Source: an uncultured Paracoccus sp.
Lineage (GTDB): Bacteria > Pseudomonadota > Alphaproteobacteria > Rhodobacterales > Rhodobacteraceae
Length of the DNA stretch: 64,000 nt
Direction: 5' to 3'
NCBI RefSeq assembly: GCF_947487305.1
Contig: NZ_CANKWH010000001.1
Span: 1 to 64,000 of the forward strand
Shown here: one piece after another, positions 46,391 through 57,289 of the stretch
How positions within the stretch are numbered: position 1 is the stretch's first letter
Layout: every line of letters begins with the position of its first letter
The notes under the pieces: model-generated
Database searches by the model: none
Seen by the model: the letters and a program-made list of their open reading frames with translations, nothing else
What the model was told of the DNA's origin: nothing
Translations under genes and position numbers: made by a program

Positions 46391-46852
46391 ATGAAAGCGT
46401 TGTTGGCAGATCAGCTCAACTTCACACCGATTTCTGGCGAGATCCCGCGCGGTCGACTGTTTCTGGACGGGCATGAGGTCGAACTTGCAGGGGTCTGGAT
46501 GAGAGCGGCTTTCGCTCTGGATCGCCACGATCCGATCACCGGCTATCTGTTCGTCACCAATGATGGCAATCCCTTCGAAGAAGTCGTGTCAATCACGCTG
46601 ACCGACAGCTTCCTGCATATCCTCGACCGCGCATCGCTCGGGGCACCCTATGATACCGCGCTCTGGCAGGGTGCTGAAGTCACCGGACCGGGCAAGATCG
46701 AATTCAGCCTCGATCGGGACGGGACTTGGCGGCTGACGGTCCTGCCCCGCAGGCAATGGCGCCTGCCCTTGCCGACCAGTGACGCATGGGTCTGGCGCGG
46801 TTTCAGCCCGCGCCGGCATTTTCGGATCGAGCGGATCAAGGCGCCTGACTAG
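46391..46852 (+). CDS. Hypothetical protein, possible partner of the upstream gene
   Basis: A 153-residue soluble, mainly beta protein (LFLDGHEVELAGVWMRAAF, TGYLFVTNDGNPFEEVVSITLTD, Trp-rich C-terminus). No family is recognised. It starts 14 bp after the putative effector stop, without a clear ribosome site, suggesting dependence on translation of that gene. A role as immunity or chaperone protein is only suggested by context. Confidence 0.55.
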   Translation: MKALLADQLNFTPISGEIPRGRLFLDGHEVELAGVWMRAAFALDRHDPITGYLFVTNDGNPFEEVVSITLTDSFLHILDRASLGAPYDTALWQGAEVTGPGKIEFSLDRDGTWRLTVLPRRQWRLPLPTSDAWVWRGFSPRRHFRIERIKAPD

Positions 46853-46967
46853 GGCAGCCCGTAACCATCCTCTCCGTTTCATTGATAGTGAATTCGGCAT
46901 TCGCGGGATTGCAAAGCCCTGCCCGGCGCGGCTTTCTTCTGGCAGACATCAGCAAGGAGCCCGCCCC

Positions 46968-48374
46968 ATGCGCTACAGCCGCGACCTGCGAGGATATGGC
47001 GAACAGACCCCCGATCCGAAATGGCCGGGCGGCGCGCGGATCGCCGTGCAGATCGTCGTCAATTACGAAGAGGGCGGCGAGAACAGCATCGAGCATGGCG
47101 ACGCGGCCTCGGAGGCCTTTCTGTCCGAGATCATCGGCGCCCAGCCCTGGCCCGGCCAGCGGCACTGGAACATGGAATCGATCTACGACTATGGCGCCCG
47201 CGCCGGCTTCTGGCGGCTGCACCGGATGCTGAAGGACATTCCCGTCACCGTCTACGGCGTCGCCCATGCGCTGCAGCGCAGCCCCGGGCAGGTCGAGGCC
47301 ATGCAGGCCGCTGGCTGGGAGATCGCCACCCACGGGCTGAAATGGATCGACTATCGCAACATCCCCGCCGAGGTGGAGGCCGAGCATATCGCCGAGGCCA
47401 TCCGCATCCATACCGAGGTCACGGGCGAGCGGCCGCACGGCTTCTATCAGGGCCGCACCTCGATGAACACGGTGGCGCTTGGCTGCGAGGAAGGCGGGTT
47501 CGAATATCTGGCCGACACCATCGCCGACGACCTGCCCTATTGGCATGTCCACAAGGGCAAGCCGCAGCTGATGGTGCCCTATACGATGGACGCCAATGAC
47601 ATGCGCTTCTCCTCCGGTCAGGGCTTCGGCACCGGGGTCGAGTTCTTCGATTACCTGCGCGACAGCTTCGACGTGCTTTATGCCGAGGGCGCGGCGGGGG
47701 CGCCGAAGATGATGTCGATCGGGCTGCATTGCCGTCTGGCCGGGCGTCCGGGCCGGGCCAAGGCGATCCAGCAGTTCCTGGACCATGCCCGCAGCCATGA
47801 AGGGGTCTGGTTCGCCTCTCGCCTCGACATCGCCCGGCACTGGGCGCGCGAACATCCCTACCAGCCGCGCCCGCGCCCTTCGCAACTGGAGCGCGATGCC
47901 TTCGTGCAGGCCTTCGGCGGCATCTACGAGCATTCGCCCTTCATCGCCGAACGGGTCTGGGAGGGTGAGTTGGGCGCGGTCCATGACAGCGCCGAGGGTC
48001 TGGCCGCCCGCATGGCGCAGGTCTTCCGCAGCGCCAGCGACGAGGAACGGCTTGGCGTGCTGATCGCCCACCCCGATCTTGCCGGCAAGCTGGCAGCAGC
48101 GAAACGGTTGACCGCCGAAAGCACCTCGGAACAGGCCAGTGCGGGTCTTGACGCGCTGACCGACGACGAGAAGGCCGAATTCACCCGAATGAACGACGCC
48201 TATACCGCCAAGCACGGATTCCCCTTCATCATTGCCGTGCGCGACCATGACAAGGCGGGCATCCAGCGCGCCATGGCCCGCCGGGTCGAGAACGACACCG
48301 CCACCGAACGCGCCGAGGCCGAACGTCAGGTCATGCGCATCGCCGAACTTCGCCTGCACGAGGCCCTGAAATGA
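46968..48374 (+). CDS. puuE: Allantoinase (PuuE type) fused to OHCU decarboxylase
   Basis: A 468-residue fusion of two purine-degrading enzymes. Residues 1-~300 are a polysaccharide-deacetylase-type allantoinase (NYEEGGENSIEHGD, ATHGLKWIDY, GFYQGRTSMNT). Residues ~305-468 are a 2-oxo-4-hydroxy-4-carboxy-5-ureidoimidazoline decarboxylase (IAHPDLAGKL catalytic His; ESTSEQASAGL). The latter makes S-allantoin, which the former hydrolyses to allantoate, so the fusion joins consecutive steps. AAGGAG precedes ATG 46968. Its stop overlaps the allE start (ATGA). Confidence 0.93.
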   Translation: MRYSRDLRGYGEQTPDPKWPGGARIAVQIVVNYEEGGENSIEHGDAASEAFLSEIIGAQPWPGQRHWNMESIYDYGARAGFWRLHRMLKDIPVTVYGVAHALQRSPGQVEAMQAAGWEIATHGLKWIDYRNIPAEVEAEHIAEAIRIHTEVTGERPHGFYQGRTSMNTVALGCEEGGFEYLADTIADDLPYWHVHKGKPQLMVPYTMDANDMRFSSGQGFGTGVEFFDYLRDSFDVLYAEGAAGAPKMMSIGLHCRLAGRPGRAKAIQQFLDHARSHEGVWFASRLDIARHWAREHPYQPRPRPSQLERDAFVQAFGGIYEHSPFIAERVWEGELGAVHDSAEGLAARMAQVFRSASDEERLGVLIAHPDLAGKLAAAKRLTAESTSEQASAGLDALTDDEKAEFTRMNDAYTAKHGFPFIIAVRDHDKAGIQRAMARRVENDTATERAEAERQVMRIAELRLHEALK

Positions 48375-49213
48375 CCACCACCCCCCCGACCCGCACCTAT
48401 ACCGGCCCGATCGCCGGCCTGCCGCCGCAGACCGACCTGACCACCGACACCGCCGTCTTTACCGAGGCCTATGCCGTCATTCCGCGCAGCACCATGCGCG
48501 ATATCGTCACCAGCTATCTGCCGGGCTGGGACGGGATGCGCATGTGGATGATCGCCCGGCCGCTCTCGGGTTTTGCCGAGACCTTCAGCCAGTACATCGT
48601 CGAACTGGCACCGGGCGGCGGCAGCGATGCGCCCGATGGCGATCCCGAGGTGCAGCATGTGCTGTTCGTCACCGATGGCGAATTGCGCGCCACCATCGAC
48701 GGCAAGGATCACGTCCTGACGCCGGGCGGCTATGCCTATATCCCCGCCGGGACCGCATGGTCGCTGCGCAATGCGACAGATGGCAAGACCGGCTTTCACT
48801 GGTGGCGCAAGCGCTGGCAGCCGGCACCGGGCATCGGCAAGCCCGATGTGATCGTGACGCAGGAACAGGACGTCCCCCCCAACGCCATGCCCGACACCAA
48901 CGGCGCATGGGCCACGACCCGCTTCGTCGACCCGACCGACCTGCGCCATGACATGCATGTCACCATCGTCACCCTTCAGCCCGGCGGCAGCATCCCCTTT
49001 GCCGAGACCCATGTGATGGAGCACGGGCTGTTCGTCCTCGAGGGCAAGGCGGTCTATCGCCTGAACCGCGACTGGGTCGAGGTCGGCCCCGGCGATTTCA
49101 TGTGGCTGCGCGCCTTCTGCCCGCAGGCCTGCTATGCCGGCGGTCCGGGGCCGTTCCGCTATCTGCTCTACAAGGACGTGAACCGCCACGCGGCCCTTTG
49201 GCCGAACCGCTAG
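48371..49213 (+). CDS. allE: (S)-ureidoglycine aminohydrolase
   Basis: A 280-residue bicupin that releases ammonia from ureidoglycine, the product of allantoate hydrolysis. Both cupin halves are visible; the C-terminal one has the Mn-binding FAETHVMEHGLFVLEGKAVYRL and GPGDFMWLRAFCPQACY. Coupling to puuE places it in the same allantoin pathway. Allantoate amidohydrolase and uricase genes are not in the window. Confidence 0.92.
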   Translation: MTTTPPTRTYTGPIAGLPPQTDLTTDTAVFTEAYAVIPRSTMRDIVTSYLPGWDGMRMWMIARPLSGFAETFSQYIVELAPGGGSDAPDGDPEVQHVLFVTDGELRATIDGKDHVLTPGGYAYIPAGTAWSLRNATDGKTGFHWWRKRWQPAPGIGKPDVIVTQEQDVPPNAMPDTNGAWATTRFVDPTDLRHDMHVTIVTLQPGGSIPFAETHVMEHGLFVLEGKAVYRLNRDWVEVGPGDFMWLRAFCPQACYAGGPGPFRYLLYKDVNRHAALWPNR

Positions 49214-49301
49214 GGCGCTCCTCCCGCAGCTGTGCATTGAACCTTTGCCGCTGGCCCGTCAGGCTGGCGGCATCTGGTTTTGCCCGCGCAAAGGAGGTCT
49301 C

Positions 49302-49778
49302 ATGCCTCGCACCCTGCCCGCCTTGCTTCTCATCGCGCTCTCCGGTCCGGCGCTGGCCGAGACACAGCCCAATGTCTTCATGGACGACCGCTCCTCGCCC
49401 GAAAGCGTGGTGATCTCGTTCTACAATGCCATCGACCGCCACGAATACCTGCGCGCCTGGAGCTATTACGATCCCGACGATGCGCCCGACTATCCGGGGT
49501 TCCGTGATGGCTATGCCGGGACCGACAGCGTCAAACTGCGCGTCGGCGAAGTCCAGTCCGAGGGCGCGACAGGCAGCATCCATTCGTCCGTGCCGGTGGC
49601 GTTGCGGGCCACCGCGACAGATGGCACGGAAACGGTCTATACCGGCTGCTACCGCCTGACGCAGGTGCAGCCTGCCATTCAGGACATGCCGCCCTTCCGC
49701 CCGATCCAGATCGACGCGGGCGAGATGGCGCTCAGCGACCAGCCCTTCGCCAGCGCCATGGGGGTCTGCGCGGAGTAG
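49302..49778 (+). CDS. Small exported NTF2-like protein
   Basis: A 158-residue protein with a signal peptide (to ALAE, residue 20). SSPESVVISFYNAIDRHEYLRAWSYYD resembles the cone-shaped NTF2/SnoaL fold. Two Cys (TGCYRL and MGVCAE) could form a disulphide in the periplasm. A strong AAAGGAGG precedes ATG 49302. It is 88 bp after allE, and no link to purines is evident. It is convergent with the DMT exporter. Confidence 0.7.
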   Translation: MPRTLPALLLIALSGPALAETQPNVFMDDRSSPESVVISFYNAIDRHEYLRAWSYYDPDDAPDYPGFRDGYAGTDSVKLRVGEVQSEGATGSIHSSVPVALRATATDGTETVYTGCYRLTQVQPAIQDMPPFRPIQIDAGEMALSDQPFASAMGVCAE

Positions 49779-49781
49779 GGA

Positions 49782-50690
49782 TTACGCCTTGGTGGCGTTC
49801 ACCGGCGGGGTGACGGTGCGGGCCCGCACCCGCGCCTCGCGCCAGGTGATATAGCTGATTGCCCCGATCATCATCGCACCGCCCACGAGCACCCAGGCAT
49901 CGACCGGCTCGCCGAAGACGAAGACGCCCAGAAGGCTGGCCCAGACCAGTTGCAGGAAGGTGACGGGCTGGGTCACGGTCAGGGGGGCTGCGGCAAAGGC
50001 GCGGGTCATGGTGTAATGCCCGGCGGTGGCAAAGACCGCAACCAGCCCCAGCCAGGCGATCTGCTCCAGCGTCGGCGGCACCCAGTCCATCAGCGCCAGC
50101 GGTGCCAGCCCGATCGAGACGGTCAGCGACATCATCGCCACCACCACCGTCGCCGGCACGCGCTCGGCCAGTTGCTTGGCGATGAGATAGGAGAGGCCGA
50201 AACAGACCGCCGCCGCCACCTGCGACAGGTGGCCGGGATCCATCGGCCTCAGGCCCGGACGCAGCACCACCAGCGCGCCGACCAGCGCGACCGCGATGGC
50301 AAGGATACGGCGGACCGCCAGCTTCTCGCCAAAGATCAGCGCCGCGCCGATGGTCACCATGATCGGGTTCAGGAAGCCGATGGCCGTCACCTCAGCCACG
50401 GTGATCCGCGACATGGCATAGAACCAGGCGATCACCGCCGCGACATGCAGCGCGCCGCGCAGAAGGAACAGCCGCCAGACATCAGCGGGAAAGCCTTGCT
50501 TCAGCGTCGGCACGATCACCGGCAGCAGGAAAGCCAGCCCGAAGAGAAAGCGGATGAAGGCCGCCTGCGGGGCGGGCAGCGCGCCCTCGAGCCCGCGCAC
50601 GATGCCGTTCACCGCGACAAAGCACAGCCCGGTCAGCAGCATCCAGCCGATGCCCTGCAGGTCTTGCCGTGTGCTCGTGTCGAGTTGCAT
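49782..50690 (-). CDS. DMT superfamily transporter (EamA family)
   Basis: A 302-residue protein of two EamA repeats with about ten membrane helices (first repeat ends near VLRPG, second contains WVPPTLEQIAWLGLVAVFATAGHYTMTRAF split over ~205-240). Family members export metabolites or act as permeases; the substrate is unknown. ATG at 50690 or 50693 are both possible; neither has a good ribosome site. It is next to a LysE-type exporter but separately started. Confidence 0.87.
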   Translation of the reverse strand: MQLDTSTRQDLQGIGWMLLTGLCFVAVNGIVRGLEGALPAPQAAFIRFLFGLAFLLPVIVPTLKQGFPADVWRLFLLRGALHVAAVIAWFYAMSRITVAEVTAIGFLNPIMVTIGAALIFGEKLAVRRILAIAVALVGALVVLRPGLRPMDPGHLSQVAAAVCFGLSYLIAKQLAERVPATVVVAMMSLTVSIGLAPLALMDWVPPTLEQIAWLGLVAVFATAGHYTMTRAFAAAPLTVTQPVTFLQLVWASLLGVFVFGEPVDAWVLVGGAMMIGAISYITWREARVRARTVTPPVNATKA

Positions 50691-50755
50691 CATCTGCAAA
50701 TGAACGCATTCCAATCCGGGCGCAAGCAGGATCGCTTGTGGGCCGCACTGGCCTA

Positions 50756-51355
50756 CTACCCCAACAGCAGCTTGGCGGCGATGGCCCACATGATGCAGCC
50801 GATGGCGAATTCCAGCACCTGCCACGAGCGCGGCCGGGCGAAGACCGGGGCCAGCAGCCTTGCGCCATAGCCGAGCGCAAAGAAGAAGGCGAAAGAGCCG
50901 GTGATGGCGCCGGCGGCGAAGGCGGTTTTCTGGGTGAACTTGGCCGAGACCGCGCCCAAGAGGAACACCGTGTCCAGATAGACATGCGGGTTGGCCCAGG
51001 TCAGCATGGCGATGGTCGCCAGCGTCGCGGCCAGCCCCGCCCCCGCGCCATTGGCCCGCGCCTGCAGCGCCTCGCCCCCGCGCGAGGCCGCCAGAAAGGC
51101 CCGCGCGCCATACCAGATCAGGAAGGCCGCGCCGCCGTATTTCATCGCCACCATCGCCCAGGGCGCCAGTTCTGCGATCTTGCCCATGCCGCTGACACCA
51201 AGCGCGATCAGCAGGGCGTCCGAGGCCGCGCAGAACAGGCAGACGGCAAAGACATGCTGCCTCAGCAGGCCCTGCTTCAGCACGAAGGCGTTCTGCGCCC
51301 CGATGGCAACGATCAGTGACAGTCCCGTGGCAAATCCGGTGAGATAGGCGTGCAT
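50756..51355 (-). CDS. LysE/ArgO family amino acid exporter
   Basis: A 199-residue, six-helix exporter of the LysE/ArgO type: SLIVAIGAQNAFVLKQGLLRQHVF at the N-terminus, LTWANPHVYLDTVFLLG in the middle. ArgO and LysE remove excess Arg or Lys and canavanine. ATG 51355 follows AAAGGAAAG; a 12-codon extension is rejected. It diverges from an ArgP/LysG-like regulator at 51452, the classic arrangement. Confidence 0.9.
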   Translation of the reverse strand: MHAYLTGFATGLSLIVAIGAQNAFVLKQGLLRQHVFAVCLFCAASDALLIALGVSGMGKIAELAPWAMVAMKYGGAAFLIWYGARAFLAASRGGEALQARANGAGAGLAATLATIAMLTWANPHVYLDTVFLLGAVSAKFTQKTAFAAGAITGSFAFFFALGYGARLLAPVFARPRSWQVLEFAIGCIMWAIAAKLLLG

Positions 51356-51451
51356 GGCGGTCTTTCCTTTGCTTGCAAAGCCTCTTGCCATGCGGCGTCA
51401 CATAAGTGAAATTCATTCATCTGCATCAGCATTAGCCAGACTTATCACCCC

Positions 51452-52318
51452 ATGCTCGACTACCCTGCCCTTGCTGCCCTCGCCCAGGTCATCCGTCGCG
51501 GCTCGTTCGAGGGTGCGGCCTCGGCACTTGGCGTCACGCAATCGGCCATCTCGCAACGCATCCGCGGGCTCGAGGATCGCATGGGCGTGGTGCTGGTCCA
51601 TCGCGGACCGCCGCCCGTGCCGACCGAGGCCGGGGCGCGGCTGATCGCCCATTTCGATCGGGTGCGCCTCTTGGAGTCGGAACTGGGCGAGGACGGCACG
51701 GGTGCCGTGCCGCTGATCCGCGTCGCGGTGAATGCCGACAGTCTCGCCAGCTGGGCCATGCCGGCGCTGGCGGCGGCACCAGGCCTCTTGGACCTGGTCA
51801 TCGACGATCAGGACCATGCCGATCAATGGCTGCGTGCCGGCCAGGTCGCCGCCGCCATTACCGCCCAGCCCGGCCCCCTGCCCGGCTGCGACAGCCTGTC
51901 GCTTGGCGCCATGCGCTACCAGGCGGTGGCCAGCCCGGATTTCATCGCCCGGCATTTCACCGCTGGCGTGACGCCCCAGGCGCTGGCGCAAGCGCCGCTG
52001 CTGACCTTCAACACCAAGGACGCGCTGCAATCGCGCTGGCTCATGCAGGTGACGGGACGGCGGATCAGCCCGCCCACCCATCTCGTGCCCTCGACGGAGG
52101 CTTTTGCGGCGGCGACCCGGTTGGGGATGGGCTGGGGGATGAACCCGGATGTGCTGATCGGGGATGACCTGGCAGCGGGGCGGCTTGTCCCGCTGATACC
52201 CGGCACCGCGCTCGACATCGCCCTGCACTGGCAGGTGGCGCGGGTGACGGCAAACGCCTTGAAGCCGTTGACCCGCGCGATCCGCGCAGCAGCGGCAGGC
52301 GCCTTGGCACAGGGCTGA
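51452..52318 (+). CDS. LysR-type regulator, ArgP/LysG-like
   Basis: A 288-residue LysR regulator. The N-terminal helix-turn-helix (LAQVIRRGSFEGAASALGVTQSAISQRIRGLED, ~8-42) and the ligand domain with MRYQAVASPDFIARHF match the ArgP/LysG group, which activates a divergent basic amino acid exporter when Lys or Arg accumulates. The 96-bp gap to the exporter contains AT-rich TTCATTC repeats where binding is expected. Confidence 0.9.
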   Translation: MLDYPALAALAQVIRRGSFEGAASALGVTQSAISQRIRGLEDRMGVVLVHRGPPPVPTEAGARLIAHFDRVRLLESELGEDGTGAVPLIRVAVNADSLASWAMPALAAAPGLLDLVIDDQDHADQWLRAGQVAAAITAQPGPLPGCDSLSLGAMRYQAVASPDFIARHFTAGVTPQALAQAPLLTFNTKDALQSRWLMQVTGRRISPPTHLVPSTEAFAAATRLGMGWGMNPDVLIGDDLAAGRLVPLIPGTALDIALHWQVARVTANALKPLTRAIRAAAAGALAQG

Positions 52319-52325
52319 CGCACCC

Positions 52326-52655
52326 TCAGATGCCGCAAATCTCCGAGCGGGTCAGGAACCGCCGCTCGCGGCCATTGTCGAGGCTGAACATCCCGCCGCG
52401 TCCAGCCACCACGTCGATGATCAGATCGGTGTGCTTCCACGCCTCGTGCTGGCTCGCGGAGATATAGAAGGGCGCGCCGCCGATCTCGCCGATCTTCACG
52501 TCGCGCTCGGACAGGCGAAACTCGCCCTGCGCATAGCACATGGGCGAAGACCCGTCGCAGCAGCCGCCCGACTGGTGGAACATCACCGGGCCATGATCGG
52601 CGACGATCTCGGCCAGCAGATCCAGCGCGGCGGGCGTGGCGGTGACTGTCGACAT
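52326..52655 (-). CDS. DUF779 protein of the aldehyde dehydrogenase locus
   Basis: A 109-residue DUF779 protein with the conserved Cys-rich VMFHQSGGCCDGSSPMCY and the SLDNGRERRFLTRSEIC end. Members nearly always sit beside an acetaldehyde-type dehydrogenase, as here (55 bp downstream of it). Function is unknown. GGGAGGAAA precedes ATG 52655. Confidence 0.9.
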   Translation of the reverse strand: MSTVTATPAALDLLAEIVADHGPVMFHQSGGCCDGSSPMCYAQGEFRLSERDVKIGEIGGAPFYISASQHEAWKHTDLIIDVVAGRGGMFSLDNGRERRFLTRSEICGI

Positions 52656-52710
52656 GGCTTTCCTCCCAAACTGGAATGGGGGCCGCGCGGCCCCCATCCT
52701 GTCCCGTGGC

Positions 52711-54237
<1,527 letters not shown>

Positions 54238-54346
54238 GCTTAAAATCTCCTCCTCAGGATTCCGCCGGCGGCCTCGCGCCGGTGATGGAAGGAAGGTGCC
54301 AGAGCGGCGGATTCGCACAATCCGGGGGTCTTGGGCGAGACCGGGC

Positions 54347-54370
54347 GACTGTCTCACGGGCGAGACAGTC
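54347..54370. promoter_or_regulatory. Palindrome TGTCTC-N6-GAGACA upstream of the aldehyde dehydrogenase
   Basis: GACTGTCTC (54347-54355) and GAGACAGTC (54362-54370) are perfect 9-bp arms with a 6-bp spacer. A shorter GGTCT-N6-AGACC copy is at 54328-54343. Such sites are typical of AcoR-type activators. They lie between the regulator's stop and the dehydrogenase start. A weak sigma-54-like TGGCAC-N5-TTCC follows on the minus strand but lacks the conserved G of the -12 element. Confidence 0.65.
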
Positions 54371-54376
54371 ACCCGC

Positions 54377-55339
54377 TTATTTCTGCTCGAAGCCCAGTTT
54401 TGCCATCCGGCGATAAAGCGTCGCCCGCCCGATCCCCAGTGCCCGCGCCGCCGCCGAGGCATTGCCGTCGGCCCGCGCCAGCGCCCGCGCAATCGCCGCG
54501 CGCTCGCCCTTGTCGAACCCCCGCATCCCCTCGTCGCGCTGAAGCACATCCGAGGCCGGGCGCGGCCGGATCTCGCCCTCGCGCGGCAGGCCCAGCAGCT
54601 TGCGGGCGGCGCGGGTGGCGCCGATGGTCAGGTCATCCTCGTCGACCGCGATCAGCGCCGCGCCGCCCGAAAGATGTTGGGCAAGCCGCTCCTCAGAGGC
54701 CAGCACGATGCGGGCCGAGGGGAAACTTGCGCGGAACAGCAGCGCCTCGATCGAGGCCGCCGCCTGCCCCACCTGCGCCGCGATCAGCCGGTTATAGTCA
54801 TCGGCCTGCACCGGGCGGACCGAACTGACATCCAGCGCCGCGATCAGCCGCCCGTCCGGGCCCCAGATCGGTGCATCCATGCAGGACATGGCGGTGTTGC
54901 GGGTGTGGAAATGCTCGTCGCGGGTGATGGTCAGCGCCCTGCCCTCGGCCAGGCAGGTGCCGATGCCATTGGTGCCCTGCGCCGCCTCGGACCAGTCGAA
55001 CCCTTCGCTGAGGCCCCAACCGGCGAATTGCGCCGCATCGCCGTCGCGCACCCGCTGCGCCAGAACCAGCCCCTCGGCATCGGTCAGAAGCACGTTGCAG
55101 CCCGAGAGGCCGACCAGTTCGAACAACTGATCGAGTTGCGGATGGGCGACATGCATGAGCAGGTCCATCGCCTCGCGCCGCCCGGCAAGTTCCGACCCCA
55201 GCACCCGCGCCGGCAGCCGCGTCGCCGCCGGGTCGAGTCCGTATTTCACCAACGACCGGCGCCACGAGCTGACCAGCGCCGAAGCCGCGCTGGCGGATTG
55301 CGACTGCTCGGCCACGAAATCGGCATGGGATTTGCGCAT
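54377..55339 (-). CDS. Short AcoR-like regulator (GAF plus Fis-type HTH)
   Basis: A 320-residue regulator. Residues ~60-200 are a GAF domain of the AcoR type ([29 protein letters not shown]), ~215-270 a PAS-like remnant, and ~280-320 a Fis-type helix-turn-helix ([20 protein letters not shown]). The AAA+ sigma-54 interaction domain, including GAFTGA, is absent, so it cannot act as a classical AcoR. GGGAGG precedes ATG 55339. The perfect palindrome just downstream is its likely site. Confidence 0.88.
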   Translation of the reverse strand: MRKSHADFVAEQSQSASAASALVSSWRRSLVKYGLDPAATRLPARVLGSELAGRREAMDLLMHVAHPQLDQLFELVGLSGCNVLLTDAEGLVLAQRVRDGDAAQFAGWGLSEGFDWSEAAQGTNGIGTCLAEGRALTITRDEHFHTRNTAMSCMDAPIWGPDGRLIAALDVSSVRPVQADDYNRLIAAQVGQAAASIEALLFRASFPSARIVLASEERLAQHLSGGAALIAVDEDDLTIGATRAARKLLGLPREGEIRPRPASDVLQRDEGMRGFDKGERAAIARALARADGNASAAARALGIGRATLYRRMAKLGFEQK

Positions 55340-55441
55340 AAGGATGGTTCCTCCCCAGGGAAACCATAGCAAATGCGGGCGCAACGGGGCGAGGCGCAAT
55401 GCGCCGCACCCTATGGGACATAGGTCGAAGGAGGGCGAGGA

Positions 55442-56539
55442 TCAGCCGCTGAAGAGGAAATGCAGGACGTCGCCGTCCTTGACCTCGTAGGTCTTGCCCT
55501 CGACGCGCAGCTTGCCGGCCTCGCGCGCCCCCGCCTCGCCATTCCCGGCAACGTAGTCGAGATAGGCGATGGTTTCGGCCCTGATAAAACCCTTCTCGAA
55601 ATCGCCATGGATCTCGCCTGCCGCCTGCGGCGCCAGCGTGCCCTTGCGGATGGTCCAGGCCCGGGCCTCTTTCGGGCCGACGGTGAAATAGGTCTGCAGG
55701 CCCAGAAGGTCATAGGCGGCGCGGATCAGGCGATCCAGCCCGGCCTCTTCCAGCCCCATCTCGCCGAGGAACATCTCCTGCTCATCGGCGGGCAACTGGC
55801 TGATCTCTTCCTCGATCTTGGCCGAGATCACCACCGAGCCATTGCCTTGCGCCGCCGCCATCTCGGCCACGCGGGCCGACTGGCTGTTGCCCTTGGCCGC
55901 GTTCTCTTCCTCGACATTGCAGACGTAAAGCACGGGCTTGGCGGTCAGCAGCTGCAGCATGTTCCAGGCCTTGCGGTCCTCGTCATCGACCTTGACGGTG
56001 CGCGCGGGCTGACCGGCCTCCAGCGCCACCAGCGCCGCCTTCATCAGCTTTTCCTGCGCCGCCGCCTCCTTGTCGCCGCCCTTCAGCTTGCGCTGCAGGT
56101 TGGCCAGACGACGCTCGATCGATTCCATGTCGGCGATCATCAGCTCGGTCTCGATCACCTCTGCATCGGCGATCGGGTCAACGCGGCCCTCGACATGGGT
56201 GACGTCGCCATCCTCGAAGCAGCGCAGCACATGGGCGATGGCATCGACCTCGCGGATATTGGCGAGGAACTGGTTGCCAAGCCCCTCGCCCTTGCTGGCG
56301 CCCTTCACCAGACCGGCGATGTCAACGAAGGTGATCCGCGTCGGGATGATCTGTTTCGAGGTGGCAATCGCCGCCAGCTTGTCCAGCCGCGGGTCGGGCA
56401 CCGCCACCTCGCCCACGTTCGGCTCGATGGTGCAGAAGGGGAAATTCGCAGCCTGCGCGGCGGCGGTTTTCGTCAGCGCGTTGAACAGCGTCGACTTGCC
56501 GACATTCGGCAGCCCGACGATCCCCATGCGAAAGCCCAT
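55442..56539 (-). CDS. ychF: Ribosome-binding ATPase YchF/OLA1
   Basis: A 365-residue P-loop protein of the Obg-related YchF family. The nucleotide loop is GLPNVGKST (9-17), followed by [18 protein letters not shown]. The C-terminal TGS domain contains the conserved [24 protein letters not shown] pattern. YchF binds ribosomes and prefers ATP over GTP. In this group it is usually near trpA or pth. Confidence 0.97.
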   Translation of the reverse strand: MGFRMGIVGLPNVGKSTLFNALTKTAAAQAANFPFCTIEPNVGEVAVPDPRLDKLAAIATSKQIIPTRITFVDIAGLVKGASKGEGLGNQFLANIREVDAIAHVLRCFEDGDVTHVEGRVDPIADAEVIETELMIADMESIERRLANLQRKLKGGDKEAAAQEKLMKAALVALEAGQPARTVKVDDEDRKAWNMLQLLTAKPVLYVCNVEEENAAKGNSQSARVAEMAAAQGNGSVVISAKIEEEISQLPADEQEMFLGEMGLEEAGLDRLIRAAYDLLGLQTYFTVGPKEARAWTIRKGTLAPQAAGEIHGDFEKGFIRAETIAYLDYVAGNGEAGAREAGKLRVEGKTYEVKDGDVLHFLFSG

Positions 56540-56621
56540 GATTGCAACCTTTCCTGAATTCGGCGGTTACTTAGAGCCGGGGCGGGCACAAGTCCAGCCT
56601 GACGGCGGAAAGGATCCTCTC

Positions 56622-57044
56622 ATGCAGTTCATCCCCTATCTCTCTTTTCAGGGCGAATGCCGCCCGGCCTTCACCACCTATGCCGAGATCTTCGACGGCA
56701 CGCTGGAGCTGATGCCCTTCTCGGACATGCCGCCGGGCGACGGGATGCCGAGCCTGCCGCCCGAGCAGGCGGGCTGGATCATGCACGGATCGGTCACTCT
56801 GCCCGATGGCGGGTTGCTGATGGGCGCCGACATGCCGCCGCAATTCGGCGGCGAGCGCATGGCCGGGGCCTCGGTGGCGATCTCGTTGCCCTCGCCCGCC
56901 GAGGTGAACCGGGTCTTCGACGCGCTGAAGGCGGATGCGCAGCGGATCGCGATGGAGGTCGGCCCGACTTTCTTCTCGCCCGCCTTCGGCATGGTCACGG
57001 ACCGCTTTGGAACCAGCTGGATGATCATGACCGAGCCGCAATAG
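56622..57044 (+). CDS. PhnB-like VOC protein
   Basis: A 140-residue VOC protein of the PhnB/3-demethylubiquinone-methyltransferase-like group ([24 protein letters not shown] opening, [13 protein letters not shown] end). Met-rich loops ([23 protein letters not shown]) are typical. GGAAAGGAT precedes the ATG. No catalytic role is established for such proteins. Confidence 0.85.
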   Translation: MQFIPYLSFQGECRPAFTTYAEIFDGTLELMPFSDMPPGDGMPSLPPEQAGWIMHGSVTLPDGGLLMGADMPPQFGGERMAGASVAISLPSPAEVNRVFDALKADAQRIAMEVGPTFFSPAFGMVTDRFGTSWMIMTEPQ

Positions 57045-57093
57045 GCGCGGCAGAGGGGCATCGGGCGACAGCGGGCTTCCGCTGAGGCGGTTG

Positions 57094-57217
57094 GATGCAG
57101 GCGCTTTATGGCGCCACCACATCGAACAGCTGTTCAGCTCTGACCGTCACCAAAGCGGACGCCCGGAGGGCGGTCGTCCGCTGGCCCGGCGCGCTTCGCG
57201 CTGGATTCCGGGCCGGG
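57094..57217. repeat. Structured intergenic repeat, copy B
   Basis: This matches copy A (15681-15845) in order: GCTTTATGG-GCCA (57103-57116), CACCAAAGCG (57148-57157), then GCTGGCCCGG and CCGGGCCGGG. Hairpins are AGCGGACG (57154-57161) with CGTCCGCT (57175-57182), and GGCCCGG with CCGGGCC (57183-57214) around GCGC-TTC-GCGC. It lies between a VOC gene and trpA. Differences from copy A at stem positions are compensatory. Confidence 0.65.
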
Positions 57218-57289
57218 TCTCCTGTCCGCCGCATTGCACCGCAGGCTCAGAGAAGCTAGTGCTAACAGCCGGACAAGACGGGGCGGGAT

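Noticed and set aside
54270..54290. Sigma-54 promoter for the aldehyde dehydrogenase
   Set aside because: TGGCAC is present but the -12 element reads TTCC rather than TTGC, and the neighbouring regulator lacks the AAA+ domain needed for sigma-54 activation.
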